DNA from: Staphylotrichum longicolle
Lineage: Eukaryota > Ascomycota > Sordariomycetes > Sordariales > Chaetomiaceae
Direction of reading: 5' to 3'
Assembly (NCBI GenBank): GCA_019096155.1
Contig: JAHCVI010000001.1
Span: 14,223,243-14,287,242 of the forward strand
DNA length: 64,000 bases
The notes beneath the pieces were generated by a model. It was not told the origin of the DNA, ran no database searches, and was given only the letters and a program-made list of their open reading frames with translations. The position numbers were made by a program, and so were the translations under genes. Below, piece by piece: positions 24,399 through 35,480 of the stretch; the first letter of the stretch is position 1; every line of letters begins with the position of its first letter.

Positions 24399-26812
24399 TT
24401 AGAAGCGGTTGCCTGCCGCCCAGATGCTCGCCGATGCTGATGCCGCCCAGTCGCTCTCGTCGTAGGGAGGCGTGGGCCACTTGTACTCTTCTGTCTTCTT
24501 GTTGAAGTCCAGAGGCTTGGGGGTGATGGCCTCCTTGCCATCACCAAAGAGCATCACGTTGCCGCTGGCAGACGGGGAGGGCGTCGGATACGGGTTCATC
24601 AGTGCCATGACGCTGGCGGACGGTTGCTTCATGTGCTGCTCGTCCCGCTCCAGACGCTTCATGGCGCGGTGAGTTGACACGAGGACCTCGTCTAGAAGCT
24701 CGTCCTCCTCGTCGGGAGCATCGTATTGCGTCACGCCCTGCGTAGCCTGTCCCCTCCGTGTCCGGCTCGATACCGGGCCCCGCAGATTGTCCGTAGACCT
24801 CGGCTGGTGGTGGGGGAGCGAGTGATGACGCTTGAGATGGCTGCTTGGCGTCACCTGGTGTGCTGGCGGCGCGGGAGGAACGTCGGAAACCTGCGAGACA
24901 TCACGCATCTTCTTGTCCAAAGAATCATAATTGTCTTTGGGGACAGGCGCAGGAGGCGGGCTGTCCATGACCATAGATGACCGGTTGCTTCCCCACGGCC
25001 CACAGCCAGCCTGTGCTTCGAGGTCGTCGTAGCTGGGCGACATGGGCGTCTGGTGCCGCCCAGAGAACCGCCTTGCCCGCTTCCGCAGATGCGAGAAGAA
25101 GCTCTCCTTGTAGCCGCCTGTAGGCGAAACGAGGCCCGAGTTCCCGTTGAGAGCGCGCTCGGCTTGTTGCCTGTGGATCTCGGCATAGTTGTTAGTGCTC
25201 GAGGCGACCGAGAGTTGGCGACCAATCTTCTTGGAGCCCTTCTCGTCAACCGGTGCAACCCTGATCCCGTTGGCGTAAGCGTCGTTGTACTGCGGGGCCC
25301 TGCCGCTACCTTGCACAGTGACGGCGTCGGACAAGGGGGAGATGGGGCGGATCGTGGGGAGAATCGGCATCGGCGCAACGTTCGACGGTCCGTTCGTCCA
25401 GGTTGCCCTCTTTTGTGCGGCGGGCCTCGGCTTGGGCGCCGGAGGTTCCGAGGTCAGGATAGGTGCAGGACGAGGAGCGGGAGGAAGAGTATCCTTCTGA
25501 ACGGGTGGCGGTGCCGCAGCAGAAATAACCTCTGTGCTCTCGGAGCGCCCAATCAGGGATTTCCTAAACCATGAAGGCTTCGCTGAGGTAGGCGTAGATG
25601 TGACGGACTCCTTCCCGTTCCCGACAACGGACTGCTTCCGGCCGAGCATCTTTGACGCCGACGACTTGGGCCGCAGCGGGTCAACGGCATCGGCAAAGTA
25701 CTCGTGAGCAAGCGCCTGGGTTGATGTCGGGCGGTTCTTGGGGTCCCACATAAGGCACCACGTGACGAAGCGAGCGAGCGAGGGAGGCCATTGCGGAGTC
25801 GGCAGGAAGGTGTCCATCGAGTGCGGCGCCATCTTGGGGAACGAAAAGCCGAGCTTGCCGGCCAGGCGGGTCCCTTCCCTCCATTCTCCACCGCCCACGG
25901 GCAGGCCAGACTTGTTCGTCCAGGTCGCGGGGCTTCCCATAATCTCACACACCCTCCACACCTGGTCGACCTCGTTTCCGCCGGGGAAAAGAGGCTTCAG
26001 GGTGGCCACCTCGACGGCCATGGCGCCGACCGCCCAGATATCGACGGGTGCCGAGTACTCGCCGGCCCTCAGCAGGACTTCCGGTGCGCGGTACCACCGG
26101 GTGGAGACGTAGGTGGTGTAGGGGAGCTTCGAATGCGTCTCTCGCGCCAGGCCAAAGTCGGCAATCTTAACGGTGTAGGTGGGCGGTGTTGATGGGGGCG
26201 TGACCAACGCGGAATAGCGCCTGAATGAGTTGGTGTAGTCAGAATGAGATGATGTCGAGACAAGGATGTTCTCGGGCTTGATGTCGCGGTGGAAGAAGCT
26301 GTGGGCGTGGATGTGCTCGAGACCCTGCATGATCTGGAACAGGATGCTCTTAACGCTGCCGTTGTCCAGGCACTTGTGGTCCCTCGCCTTCATCAGCTGG
26401 TACAGATTCCCCTCCATGTACTCCATGGCGATGTGGAGCTTCTTGCTGAAGGGGTCGAGGAAGATGTCGAGCGCCGGGACCAGGTGAGGGTGGGCCGGTA
26501 GTGTCCTGAGGAAGACGACTTCCCTCAACTCCATGCATGCTGTGAACGAATCAAACGTCTTCTTCATTGTCTTGATGGCGATCTGGCGGTGTACGGTCAG
26601 CAGACGAAACAAGCCAAATCTCAAGACGAACAGCAACGTACCACAGTGCCGCGGCGGGCGACATTGGCGCCAGCACTCCGCACCCGGGCCAAAACCACGC
26701 TGCCAAAGCTGCCATCGCCAATCTCCTTGAGCACCTCGAACCTGTCCTCAAGCGCCATCCCATTGATGACCTGGGTGGACCCTCGGCGGGTCAAGTCGTG
26801 TGCTACTGTCAT
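24399..26812 (-). CDS. ime2: Ime2-type meiosis/development protein kinase (RCK family), 2 exons
   Basis: Exon 1 is 26812-26642 and exon 2 is 26582-24399, joined in phase 0 by an intron with donor GTACGT and acceptor CAG; the product is 784 aa. The kinase domain occupies about residues 20-345. Visible elements are the glycine loop GDGSFGSVVLAR, the Lys in AIKTMKK, the catalytic loop FFHRDIKPENIL, IADFGLARE, and the activation loop LPYTTYVSTRWYRAPE with the dual TxY site typical of Ime2/ImeB kinases. A short insert lies between the catalytic loop and DFG (SSHSDYTNSFRRYSALV). The long C-terminal tail (residues 350-784) is Pro/Ser-rich and probably regulatory. Ime2 homologues act in meiosis in yeast and in light-dependent sexual development or heterokaryon signalling in filamentous fungi. 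About 4 kb of gene-free DNA lies upstream. Confidence 0.93.
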
Positions 26813-29800
26813 GTTGCCTAAAAGAAAGAGTCTATATCTGAAGCTGTGTCGAGTCGCGCGTCGCAATCGAGGCGATCGGTCGAAGGTGCAAGTAACAGGC
26901 GAGTCCCCTTACGCGCTGCGACGGGACGGGCTGCTGCAGAGAAGCAAGCTCCCAAGGAGGCGGGAGAGCCACAAGCTGTTACCGGGGCATCCAAGAGCGA
27001 CGACGAGATGGTGGGCCAAAGCGAAAGTGTCTCGAGAGCAGCAAGCGATGGGGGTGGGTGAGGTGAGTGTGTGTTTGACACAGGTCGCACAAATCGGAGG
27101 ACCGTCGTCGGGATCGGCAGCGAGCGATCAAAGCGTCGTCGAGAAGATGCAAAGAGCGAAAATAGTTGGAGAAATGGATTTAAAGGAGTGGACGAGTGTA
27201 GCCTCGGAAAAGAGCGACATGAACAGTGAAATGATTGCACGAACGAAAAAAGGAGGTTGAGGTGGTGGCAGGGTTTTGGGGAGGAGGACCGAGGCCAGGA
27301 TCTCCCGTCGTTGCGGATGGGTGGAACGACGGCCGGGGCCTGGGAAGTTGGAAAAACGGAGCCCTTGAAGCCCTTGTGAGAGTGCAACAGCAGGCCCAGC
27401 TAGCGCGAACCGAAGCAACGGGTGCCAGGAACGATCGAAATTGCCCTTTCTTCCCACGCGGACGGAATGATCCAGCCCAGCGTTTGCTGCCCGACGCAAG
27501 CGATGCGAGGCTGTAATAATGAGCGAGGCCGAGGGGGTGAAGGTGAAGGCGAAGCTGTCGCGAGCTCGGGGCCTGGAGTAGCGGTTGCCACTGTGCCGGA
27601 AGTCGCGGGTGTCGCGACGCCAAGGGCTAGTTTGAGCTTCGGTGTTTACTGTGCGTCCTCTGAAATGGTCGCAGAACGGATCAAGGCCGCAGGAAAACAC
27701 GCCAAACGCAACGAGGACCGAAGGAACAGGCGGAGCAAGCAGAATTCCAGAAAAGCAGCGGCGGGAGCTCCCTCATGGGTCGCGGGAGAGGGGGGAAAGG
27801 GTGAACGGCGGTGTTCGCATCAGTCGGGGCTGGTGGAAGAGCAGGGCCCGCCGGTTCTGTGTGGGCAATGGGCCCGTCCGTCCTTAGCATGAATCACCGG
27901 GGCCAGGGGGGTGGGCTTCGAGAAAATCGATAGGGGACCCCAATCTCGCTAGTGATTCGGGGTCTCTTCGAGCGCAATTTGGGCCTCGCCCGGGGTTTGA
28001 AGAGAGGAAAAGAAGCAAAATTCGATGCTCCACAGACCACGATCACGCCGGCTGTGCTTTTTGGAAATCAGAATGTGAATCTGTGCAGCCCCTGGGTGAC
28101 TCTGCGAGCCTGGGTTGCTGGGTACGAAGTGCTGATGCTCGCTCCCGCTGACCCCAGGCCGGCGGCAGGCTTGGTGGCGTGCAGTGGTGCACGGCTGCTG
28201 CCCCAGACCCAAAAGTCTTGGTGTGTGACTGCGTGTGCCAGAGCGGTGGGACTGATGGAAGCAAACGTCCGCTTGGATGGAGGGATCATGGAGATGCGCA
28301 ACGTTTCGTGTCTTTCGCGTACCGATCGGTCCGGCAATCAGCCCTCGACCCGACTTTCTGCCCGTGTGGCAATCTTCAACTTCGCGGTTGCCCGGCTCCG
28401 GGTCTCCATTGTTGATGAATAATTCCGCAAAACCCCCGTACAGCCTAGGTTGGGAGCGCTCTTCACCCGCACCCGGTGGGATGCTCCCGTTGGTGACTGG
28501 GCTGTTGCCAAGCTGAGCTTCATACACAACCCGCGTCATTGGCTGCCCAACCTGCCAAACCCGCTGTTTTCAAGGGGGAGCGATGGCAGGAGACGCAAAA
28601 GTGCGCCAATAGCGGTGCTGGCGAGAACCACAGCGCAGCTCGCCAACATGCGGATTCGTCGTTAGAACGAGGGGAATCGGGGTTCTCGGTGGCAGCGCAT
28701 CGCGTGTTGTTGGCAACACCACAAAGTCCACGACAGCTTTCAGTGGCTGGGTGCGCGTCGACGAGGCACGACCGCAGCCTCATTCGACGACGAGACCCGG
28801 TCAAGCCCCACTGTTCCTCAAACGGGCATCGTTTTCGCAACGGTGCTCTGGCCATCCGGCATCCAGAACGACGCGCTGGAACAGGGGGAAATCAAGTGTG
28901 GGGTGGGGGAGAAATGGGATTCATCAGACGAAACTCGACGGCCCCGTTACCGCAGCAAAGAGAGGGCGAGTCGACGGAGCGACAGGCTCGTCAAGAAAGT
29001 TCTGCTGTTTCAGAAATTGCAGTCGAGAGAAACCCCATTATGCCCTGCGACGCGGGCCAAACGGCGCTGCATGACGGAGCAAACAACGCGTGGATACAGT
29101 ACGGATACGGCCCGCCCAAAGAGGTTGGTCGCGGCCGTCCCAATAATGCCTCGCACCAATTTACCGATTCGCATCTCGGGCCCCACCAGAAAGGGGCGCC
29201 AGGCGGGTTTTCGATCCCAAAAGAGTCAACCCGCCAAGCCGCGACGGTCATGAGAACGGAAGGGCATCGAGATGTTTGATGAACCCTGCAAATGAAGGTC
29301 AACGAGAGCCAGCACCGCGAGCCACGCGAGAGCGGGGCAAGGAGCGTGCAATCTTGCATCCTGGATGTGAAGGTTTCGATGTGCAATCCACAACAGCACG
29401 CACATGAGGAGGCCTCGCGAGCTTCTGTTGCACTTCCACGACGGGGTCAGGGGCAGGGACAGGGCCGATTGCCGCTTTTGGTGCTCCATCTGGCGACAGT
29501 GTCACGGCGCAAGCACAGACCATGTCCACTTTGGGCGCCGCCGTTGGTGAGGGGCTGCATCCCAGGGGTTCAGGAAATGGAACCTTGCTGCTAACTGTCA
29601 AACACACAGGCCGGAGCGACGTTTGATAGCGGCGGGGTACAGGCGCCATTGGCTGTCGAACCTCGTCCGACTCTCATCTTGTGCCTTGGCAGTTGCAGAA
29701 GAGCATGGAGCAAGACGGCTTCCTCGGAATAGCCTGAACTCGGCGTCCCGCCAGAGCGGTGTTGCTTCGACGAAAATTCCATCCAAAGCAAATAGCAACG

Positions 29801-30985
29801 CCGTTGTGACGCTGCCACGAAGTGGAGAGCTCTTCTGGAATGAGACGTCAACGACAACGGCACCAGCACCGGCGGCACTTCGCTGGCTCAGCCTCGCGCT
29901 TTCTTTCAGCTCCTGCTCGAGTTTCGCCTTCTCGAAGGTCAGCTCGGTGGAACTGAAGCTCGATTCCACCGCAGCATCGCCATGGATATCACGATCCGTC
30001 CCGCGGCCCATGATCCATCCCATCTCCATAACGCTCGTATCACGAGAACGGAGCTGGGGACCACTTCTTTTTTCCATCAACCCCCTCCATTCCTTCCACA
30101 GCAACCGGCAGAGCGCGGACCGCGTCTCCATCTCGTCTCGTCGACTGTCGTTCCAGGAGACTGGGAGATTGCACCCGCCACCCGAGCTAGCTGCGTTGAG
30201 CAACCATCCCCGGGCCCGGTGGCAGGAATTGCCCCTGCACCGGCACCGCCGCCGGAAGCTCCCCCGGCCACCAGAGCTAACGATCCCCATCCGTGAGCTT
30301 GGGAGCTTGGGAGCTTGGGGAAGAAGTTGGCAGATCGATGGGTCCTCGCACGCGGATCCCCGGTCGTCTCAATTTCGTCGGCAGGGCTCAAGCGAGCTTG
30401 GACCGCGGCTTGGGTTCCTCAGGTTCCTCAAGGTGGGTGCTGCTTGCATTGTGCTGCCCCGCATTGTGCAAGAGCTTCGATGAAGCTCACTTCCTGTCGA
30501 GAGCTTCATGCCATTGGGGATTGCATCCTGCCTGTGGCCGTTGTTTTGGGCTCCGGAGGCAGAAGAGGAGGTTCATGCGACGCGTGTCATACTCTCCACG
30601 CCAATGGCTGTCACGCGGGGAAGACTGGGATGGGAATCAGGCTGAGATTTTAGGGTGCGACCGTGCAATCCTTTCCTCTGCTTCTGTTTGGTCGAGAGAA
30701 AGCTAAAAAGGTGGGGACATACGCCAGCCGTTCTCAGCTGGCGGTCAGTGCTCGAGAGGAAGAGCTACACACAGCGGCCAAGTCCGAGAGAGGCGAGTTA
30801 CATAAAGGCTTCTACAGACAAACCCAAACACAGGGAACGTGAGAGCGCTGGAGTTTGACAATCATTGGATTTGGACTGTTTAGCAAATCGTGCTAGGTGC
30901 TTGTATCATCAAGAAGCGAGTATAGTACCTCTAGCCCCGCGTGCATCTCCTTCCCCTATACCGTTGCTCTTGAGTTGGGCACCAT
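26813..30985. other. 4.2-kb region without a credible gene, upstream of the Ime2-type kinase
   Basis: Open frames of up to 286 codons exist on both strands, for example 29623-30483 plus and 29598-30290 minus. They overlap as mirror images and show no domain. Composition stays GC-rich. The stretch is best read as an extended promoter or leader region of the Ime2-type gene, possibly with upstream open frames or non-coding RNA. Confidence 0.4.
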
Positions 30986-32254
30986 CTAGATCTGTGTTAG
31001 CATCTTGGCATTGAGTGCAAGCTCCAAGTTCGTTGAGCCATCTGGCGCTAGGTTAGATGGGATTTGGGTCTCGTTCTCCCAACATGCCTCTTCCATCTTG
31101 CAACCAATGCCACTTACATCCAGGATTTTAGCCACTTCATAATGAAGCCGGAGAAAATCCGGATCGGGCATCGGCACCGAGGACTCGTGTTGTTGGAACG
31201 TGATGATCTCGGGGACAAATTGCGCAGTATAAACATCTTGATTGAGGATGTGGCTCCGATATGTTTGTGCCTAAGTGCCTGGGATTAGAGATTTCATTAG
31301 TTCGCCCCCAACATACTAGCGACATACCTGCGTGCTAAGGGGCTCAAGTGCGATACGAAATGAACCAAAATCCATATGAACCTCTGTGCACAAGGTCATT
31401 GCGTTCTCTGGCTTGCTGATACTCTCGGGCGAGATCTTGTTCCCAATGTAGGGGAAGTACCTGTTGATTGCCCACCAGATCCAGGCCTTGTTTTCGGTCT
31501 TATTCAAACCGTCAGTGTATAGAGCCAAGATATGATAAGCTCAGAGCTGACTCACCTGTATAGCCGACCTCTCATCGAACTTTCTAAGTGCAAATGGGAG
31601 GATGTGTGCACACGCCATAGGACGACTGTGTCTAGGCCCGATACTGGCATACTGAGCAGGGGGGAGCTTCTTAACCGCAAGGATATCGTAGAAGCTAGTA
31701 ATCATACACCGATTGCCGTCTCTAGCCAAGCAGGTCTCTTTCAGGGCCTGCTGATCGGCTCTCGATGATGATGTGCTGGTTGCCATACTCAAGTCGATCG
31801 CCAGTTCGTCTTGGATAGCGGGCGAGGGCGGAATCGGTGGAGAATGACCACCAGCTGCATGCACTACTACAAGTCAGCAGTTTAACTCATCTCAGACGCC
31901 TCGGCTTTGGTATAGTAACGTACTCGGCTTCAAAATTGCATTCACAAGGAAGTTCCGCAACAAACGTAGCTTGTTTGGGTCGTCCTCAAATTCCTCGACT
32001 TCTCCCATCAATGTCATTTGGCCATCCTTGCATAAATGCTCGAGAAAGGCGTTCAAAACCCTAGGTGTATCGTCGAGCGAATTGACTTGCTCATAATTCC
32101 GCAAGATTCGTTGGCTCTTCTCCCGCAACTCTCCATATCTTCCTGGGCTGGAAGGTGCTGATGAAATGGGGGAATCGAACGGAGAAAGTTGAGGATGGCC
32201 TTGAATTGGTGGAAGCCTGGCAAGAGGGTCGATCCAGCCTTCTGGTGTGGCCAT
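30986..32254 (-). CDS. HNH nuclease-domain protein, 4 exons
   Basis: Exons are 32254-31924, 31866-31556, 31498-31328 and 31270-30986. Donors are GTACGT, GTGAGT and GTATGT, and the join is 1098 bases (365 aa). The N-terminal 110 residues (MATPEGWIDPLARLPPIQGH onward) are helical. The HNH-like core follows: CLARDGNRCMITSFYD, then ACAHILPFALRKF, where the His of CAHI is the expected metal or catalytic residue, then ENAMTLCTEVHMDFGSFRIAL. This is the expanded fungal family of HNH-domain proteins of unknown role, common in accessory regions. Base composition is less GC-rich than in Elp1 or PDK. A GTAAGT...CTAACCTAG pair at 31117-31048 could remove 70 bases and change the C-terminus; I kept the unspliced form because its PDGST-type end fits the family better. 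An in-frame ATG at 32287 is an alternative start. Confidence 0.8.
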
Positions 32255-32682
32255 AATTGACAAACGGGTTCGAAAAGTCCGAGTCAATATTGGAGAAATA
32301 CGGCTGGTTAGACCGAATCGAGGTTGTTTTTGAAGAAGCTGGTCCAGTAAGAGAAGCCGCGGCGAGACGTCAGTAGACTGAGGAAATGATGTGATTAAGG
32401 TAGGTACAGTACGTAATCCAATGCACTGTACTGCACCGCGTACGGTGCAACTGCGCCTGGAATCGACCGGACAGTGCGCACCAAAGGTTCAAGAAGCAGC
32501 AGAGCGAGTGACCCAGGCACAGATAGCATCGGGACCAAAGACGCAGAACACTGCAGGCGAGACAGCAAACAGGACGCAGGACAAGGAGCAGAGATCACAG
32601 AGCACAGCAACAATGGCAATCACTAATCACAAACGTCAAGAGCAGTAGTCCATAGGAGGTTTTGTGCAACCCTTTAGCACCG
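32255..32682. other. Intergenic, no gene recognised
   Basis: 428 bases between the HNH gene start and the stop of the APH-fold gene, on the same strand. Nothing coding or structured was recognised. Confidence 0.5.
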
Positions 32683-33670
32683 CTAGAGGACTGCGTTCCT
32701 CCAGCGGCGAAAGGCCGTGTCCTGCCTCTTGTAGCCATTTGCCTCGAGCGCGTGCCCCAGGAGATGACCCCACAGCTTTGGTTCGTCAGTCTCACATTCG
32801 AGGTAAAAGGCCCCAGCAGTTACAGGCTTGGTGGCTACCCAGAAACGTGGGTAATACGCCGCAGATTCCCAATCGATAATCCCGGTAACACGGTCACCAT
32901 CCTCAGATACCATGATATTCGTCGGCCCGAGGTCGGCGTGATAAAAGTGAAAGCGCGGGTCAATGTCTGGAGGGGGCTCGGTCGAGATCTTGGACATATG
33001 GACGCACATTGGCCTCCGGTGACAATGGCCCAAGTGTTCTTGGCTTCCATGTTGGATGGGGTTGGGGCGCGCTCTCCATCAGCCGTGGTTCGTGAACACC
33101 GCGTCCAGAGACTGTTTCAAACCGAGACGAAGTGTTGGCGGCTAGGGTAACGCAGAACCGCGCGATGACATGGGCAATCTGTATGCGCCGGGATGGGGGG
33201 ATCTGCGGCCATGCCCGTTCCAAGGTCTGTCCGCCGACTCGCTTTGTTATCAAGAAGGTTCTGTTGAGGTCGCGATCGATCCAGCTGTGGACAAGCTCGG
33301 GGATAGGCACCTCCGGGGCCTTCTCCGCCACAAACCGTATAGTGTTGGCTTCAAGCTCCAGGCCTTCGCACCAGGCATGGACCTTGCAGAATGCATTCTT
33401 GCCGAGACACCAAACAGCGGATGAAGTGCCCCCGACATGGATCCTATCGGCCTCGACATCACCCCCTGACAACTCGTCCGCTGAACGTTTTCGGAGGTAG
33501 AAAGTGGTGTCGCCATCTTGCCAGTCGACAAATGCATCTGCCGGCTTGGATTTGGGATTGTCGACGGCTTCGCAAACCATCAGTGAGCCCAAAATCCATC
33601 GACAAGCTGCGGTTCGAGCGACCGAGACTCCAATGGGAGGTTCCATTTCACTAATGAAAGGTTTAGTCAT
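32683..33670 (-). pseudogene. Aminoglycoside-phosphotransferase-fold kinase (APH family) with a frameshift
   Basis: The first part, from ATG 33670, carries the ATP-binding Lys in NAFCKVHAWCEG, the helix-C Glu in LELEANTIRFVAEKAPEVPIP and the family segment RFETVSGRGVHEPRL. After LGPLSPEAN the frame shifts by one base; the next frame carries on with HMSKISTEPPPDIDPRFHFY, the Brenner motif HADLGPTNIMV (catalytic Asp, Asn) and GIIDWESAAYYPRFW, ending ANGYKRQDTAFRRWRNAVL. The 988-base span is one base more than a multiple of three. No GT-AG intron fits between the two parts. Such fungal APH proteins phosphorylate small molecules that are mostly unknown. All catalytic residues are intact, so this is either a very recent pseudogene or a single-base sequence error in an active gene of about 328 aa. 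Confidence 0.75.
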
Positions 33671-34337
33671 ATCCAGTAAACGGTGGATCGTTGGAACTTG
33701 GAACAGACCAGAACATCGTGAATCGCTCGTGTATGAAACTATGCCACCGAGGTCGAGACGGAGCGCTCAGCTACCTTACTTAGGAGGAGGGTTGTTGGTT
33801 GATTGTCACGGGGTTCAGCCAACTCTTAAACAGCGGTCAGCCATTTGGTACCCCAATCAGGGGTGGGGCTTGACAACTTTATTCCAAGCAGTTGGTGACT
33901 CTCCGGCCTTTGTGCTCCTCAGCCAACACACGCATCGCCCGTCAATCCTTCGGAATGGCTTCCCTCCGTCTCTGTCACATTCCGACAAGGCTCTGGTGCC
34001 TCCTTGCCATCTTCCGGATTCACAAGAAGACCCCGACCGCCATCATTATCTTTTCAAACTCGCAAAAGACGCCACTAAGACACATGATATCGGCGACAAC
34101 CATTGAAGGGCTTTTGAGCATAATTACCTAGCTCTAGTAAATTCAAACAAACAGCAGGACTATCAACAGTCAACCCCAGCGATTCTGGCTATCTGAAACA
34201 GGTATTTTCAAGAGGAAGAGGAAGAGGAAGAGGACTAGAAAGAAGAAGAGTTAGAAGAGGAAGGGGTTTCCAAGTGTTCGCATAGAGTAAGAATGAGAGG
34301 GTGGTTGAAAGCGTCAAATAAAGATGAACCAACGAGA
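33671..34337. other. Intergenic, no gene recognised
   Basis: 667 bases between the APH-fold gene and the stop of the kinase-like gene. It contains an imperfect GAGGAA repeat at 34211-34234. No coding frame with a domain was found. Confidence 0.5.
34211..34234. repeat. AGAGGA hexanucleotide repeat
   Basis: Four copies of AAGAGG/GAAGAG just downstream of the kinase-like gene. Confidence 0.85.
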
Positions 34338-35480
34338 TTATACTGCATCATTGACGCCTGACCCGTTTTGGCGTCCGCAGCACCCATTCGACACCTTTTC
34401 ATACTTGGGATACCTGATCACCACATCGAGGCCAGCGCTTCTCCGCAAGAGCGTCGTCATGATAACCCCAACCTCGCCGTGGTTGCTCGCCAACCTCAGC
34501 TGGTCGCAGTACTCGGTGTCAGGATCCCAGCCCTCCTTCTCATGCCGCCCGTATTCTCTCCACTCCTCGATCAGCTTGTCCTTGAAGTCGCACTGCGCGA
34601 GGTCGACGACGAAGGGCGTCTGCGAGCGCTTGTCGACGACCACGTTGCGCGGCCCGCAGTCTCTCATGAGAACGCCGCGCTTGTTGATCTCGTGCACGGC
34701 GTCGACGGCGGATTGCACGATGCCCGGCCAGAGCTTCGTGTTCTCGGGAGAGAGCGCCGACATGGGCATGTCGATGAGGTTGTAGCCGGTGATGCGTTCC
34801 AGGATGATGCCGTAGACCTCGAAGTAGGGTGCTGTTTCTGGTTCGTCTAACAGTTCCTTTTGTACAAGGGTCTTTGGCAGCGTCAGTCGAACATGGGCGT
34901 ATAATCGGGGTATCGCTTTGCCTTGCAGGTCCTCTAGACGCTCGTACGCCTCGGCTTCACAGCTGAACAGCTTCTTCGATTCGTGCCACAGAGCGGCTTC
35001 GAATTTGGCAATGCCGTTTTCGGTCCCGTCGAGGATATGTCCGCAGCCTGGGAGGAGCTTTTTTTGCCGCATGCTTTCCTCTCGCCCGCAGATAAAGGAC
35101 TCTATTTTACCCTCCTTGACGAATGACTGGAATGCTGCCTCATGCTCAGGAGTGTGAGGCCGGTGGTTTTGGTGAAGATCACTTCGGAGATGCTCGCCGA
35201 ACCGGCGGTCATAGACCTTGAGGACAGCCCGGAAGTGAGTTTTGGCCCCGAACTTGCCGATGCCAAACACAATGGCATCCAAAACTGGTGACATGGTGTT
35301 GCTATAGACTGCTGAGATAGCTGCAGTTATCTCAGGGTCCTGCAATTCGGCGAACGGCCAGGCATCGCAACTCTTGAGAATCTCGAGTGGGAACTGCTGC
35401 CCCGGTCGATACGGCGTGAGAGTGGGGGTGCTCTTGTCCGAGTCAGCCTCCAGCATCGTTTTGGTGGGAGTTGAGGCCAT
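34338..35480 (-). CDS. Protein-kinase-like (fungal accessory) protein
   Basis: A single exon of 380 aa from ATG 35480 to TAA. A kinase fold is suggested by the Lys in FRAVLKVYDRRFGEHL, a helix-C-like Glu in FSCEAEAYERLEDLQGKAIP, the hinge region VYGIILERITGYNLIDMP, the catalytic loop GVLMRDCGPRNVVVD (Asp and Asn kept, His replaced by Met) and VVDLAQCDF where DFG would stand. It belongs to the atypical kinase-like proteins found in large and variable numbers in filamentous fungi; no substrate is known. The C-terminal tail after RYPKYEKV is short and Gly/Asn-rich. It lies in the same accessory cluster and orientation as the APH-fold and HNH genes. Whether it is an active kinase is an inference. 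Confidence 0.8.
   Translation of the reverse strand: MASTPTKTMLEADSDKSTPTLTPYRPGQQFPLEILKSCDAWPFAELQDPEITAAISAVYSNTMSPVLDAIVFGIGKFGAKTHFRAVLKVYDRRFGEHLRSDLHQNHRPHTPEHEAAFQSFVKEGKIESFICGREESMRQKKLLPGCGHILDGTENGIAKFEAALWHESKKLFSCEAEAYERLEDLQGKAIPRLYAHVRLTLPKTLVQKELLDEPETAPYFEVYGIILERITGYNLIDMPMSALSPENTKLWPGIVQSAVDAVHEINKRGVLMRDCGPRNVVVDKRSQTPFVVDLAQCDFKDKLIEEWREYGRHEKEGWDPDTEYCDQLRLASNHGEVGVIMTTLLRRSAGLDVVIRYPKYEKVSNGCCGRQNGSGVNDAV

Noticed and set aside
29598..30483. Overlapping frames of 230 and 286 codons on opposite strands
   Set aside because: Mirror images without motifs; neither has splice partners or codon bias beyond the regional GC content.
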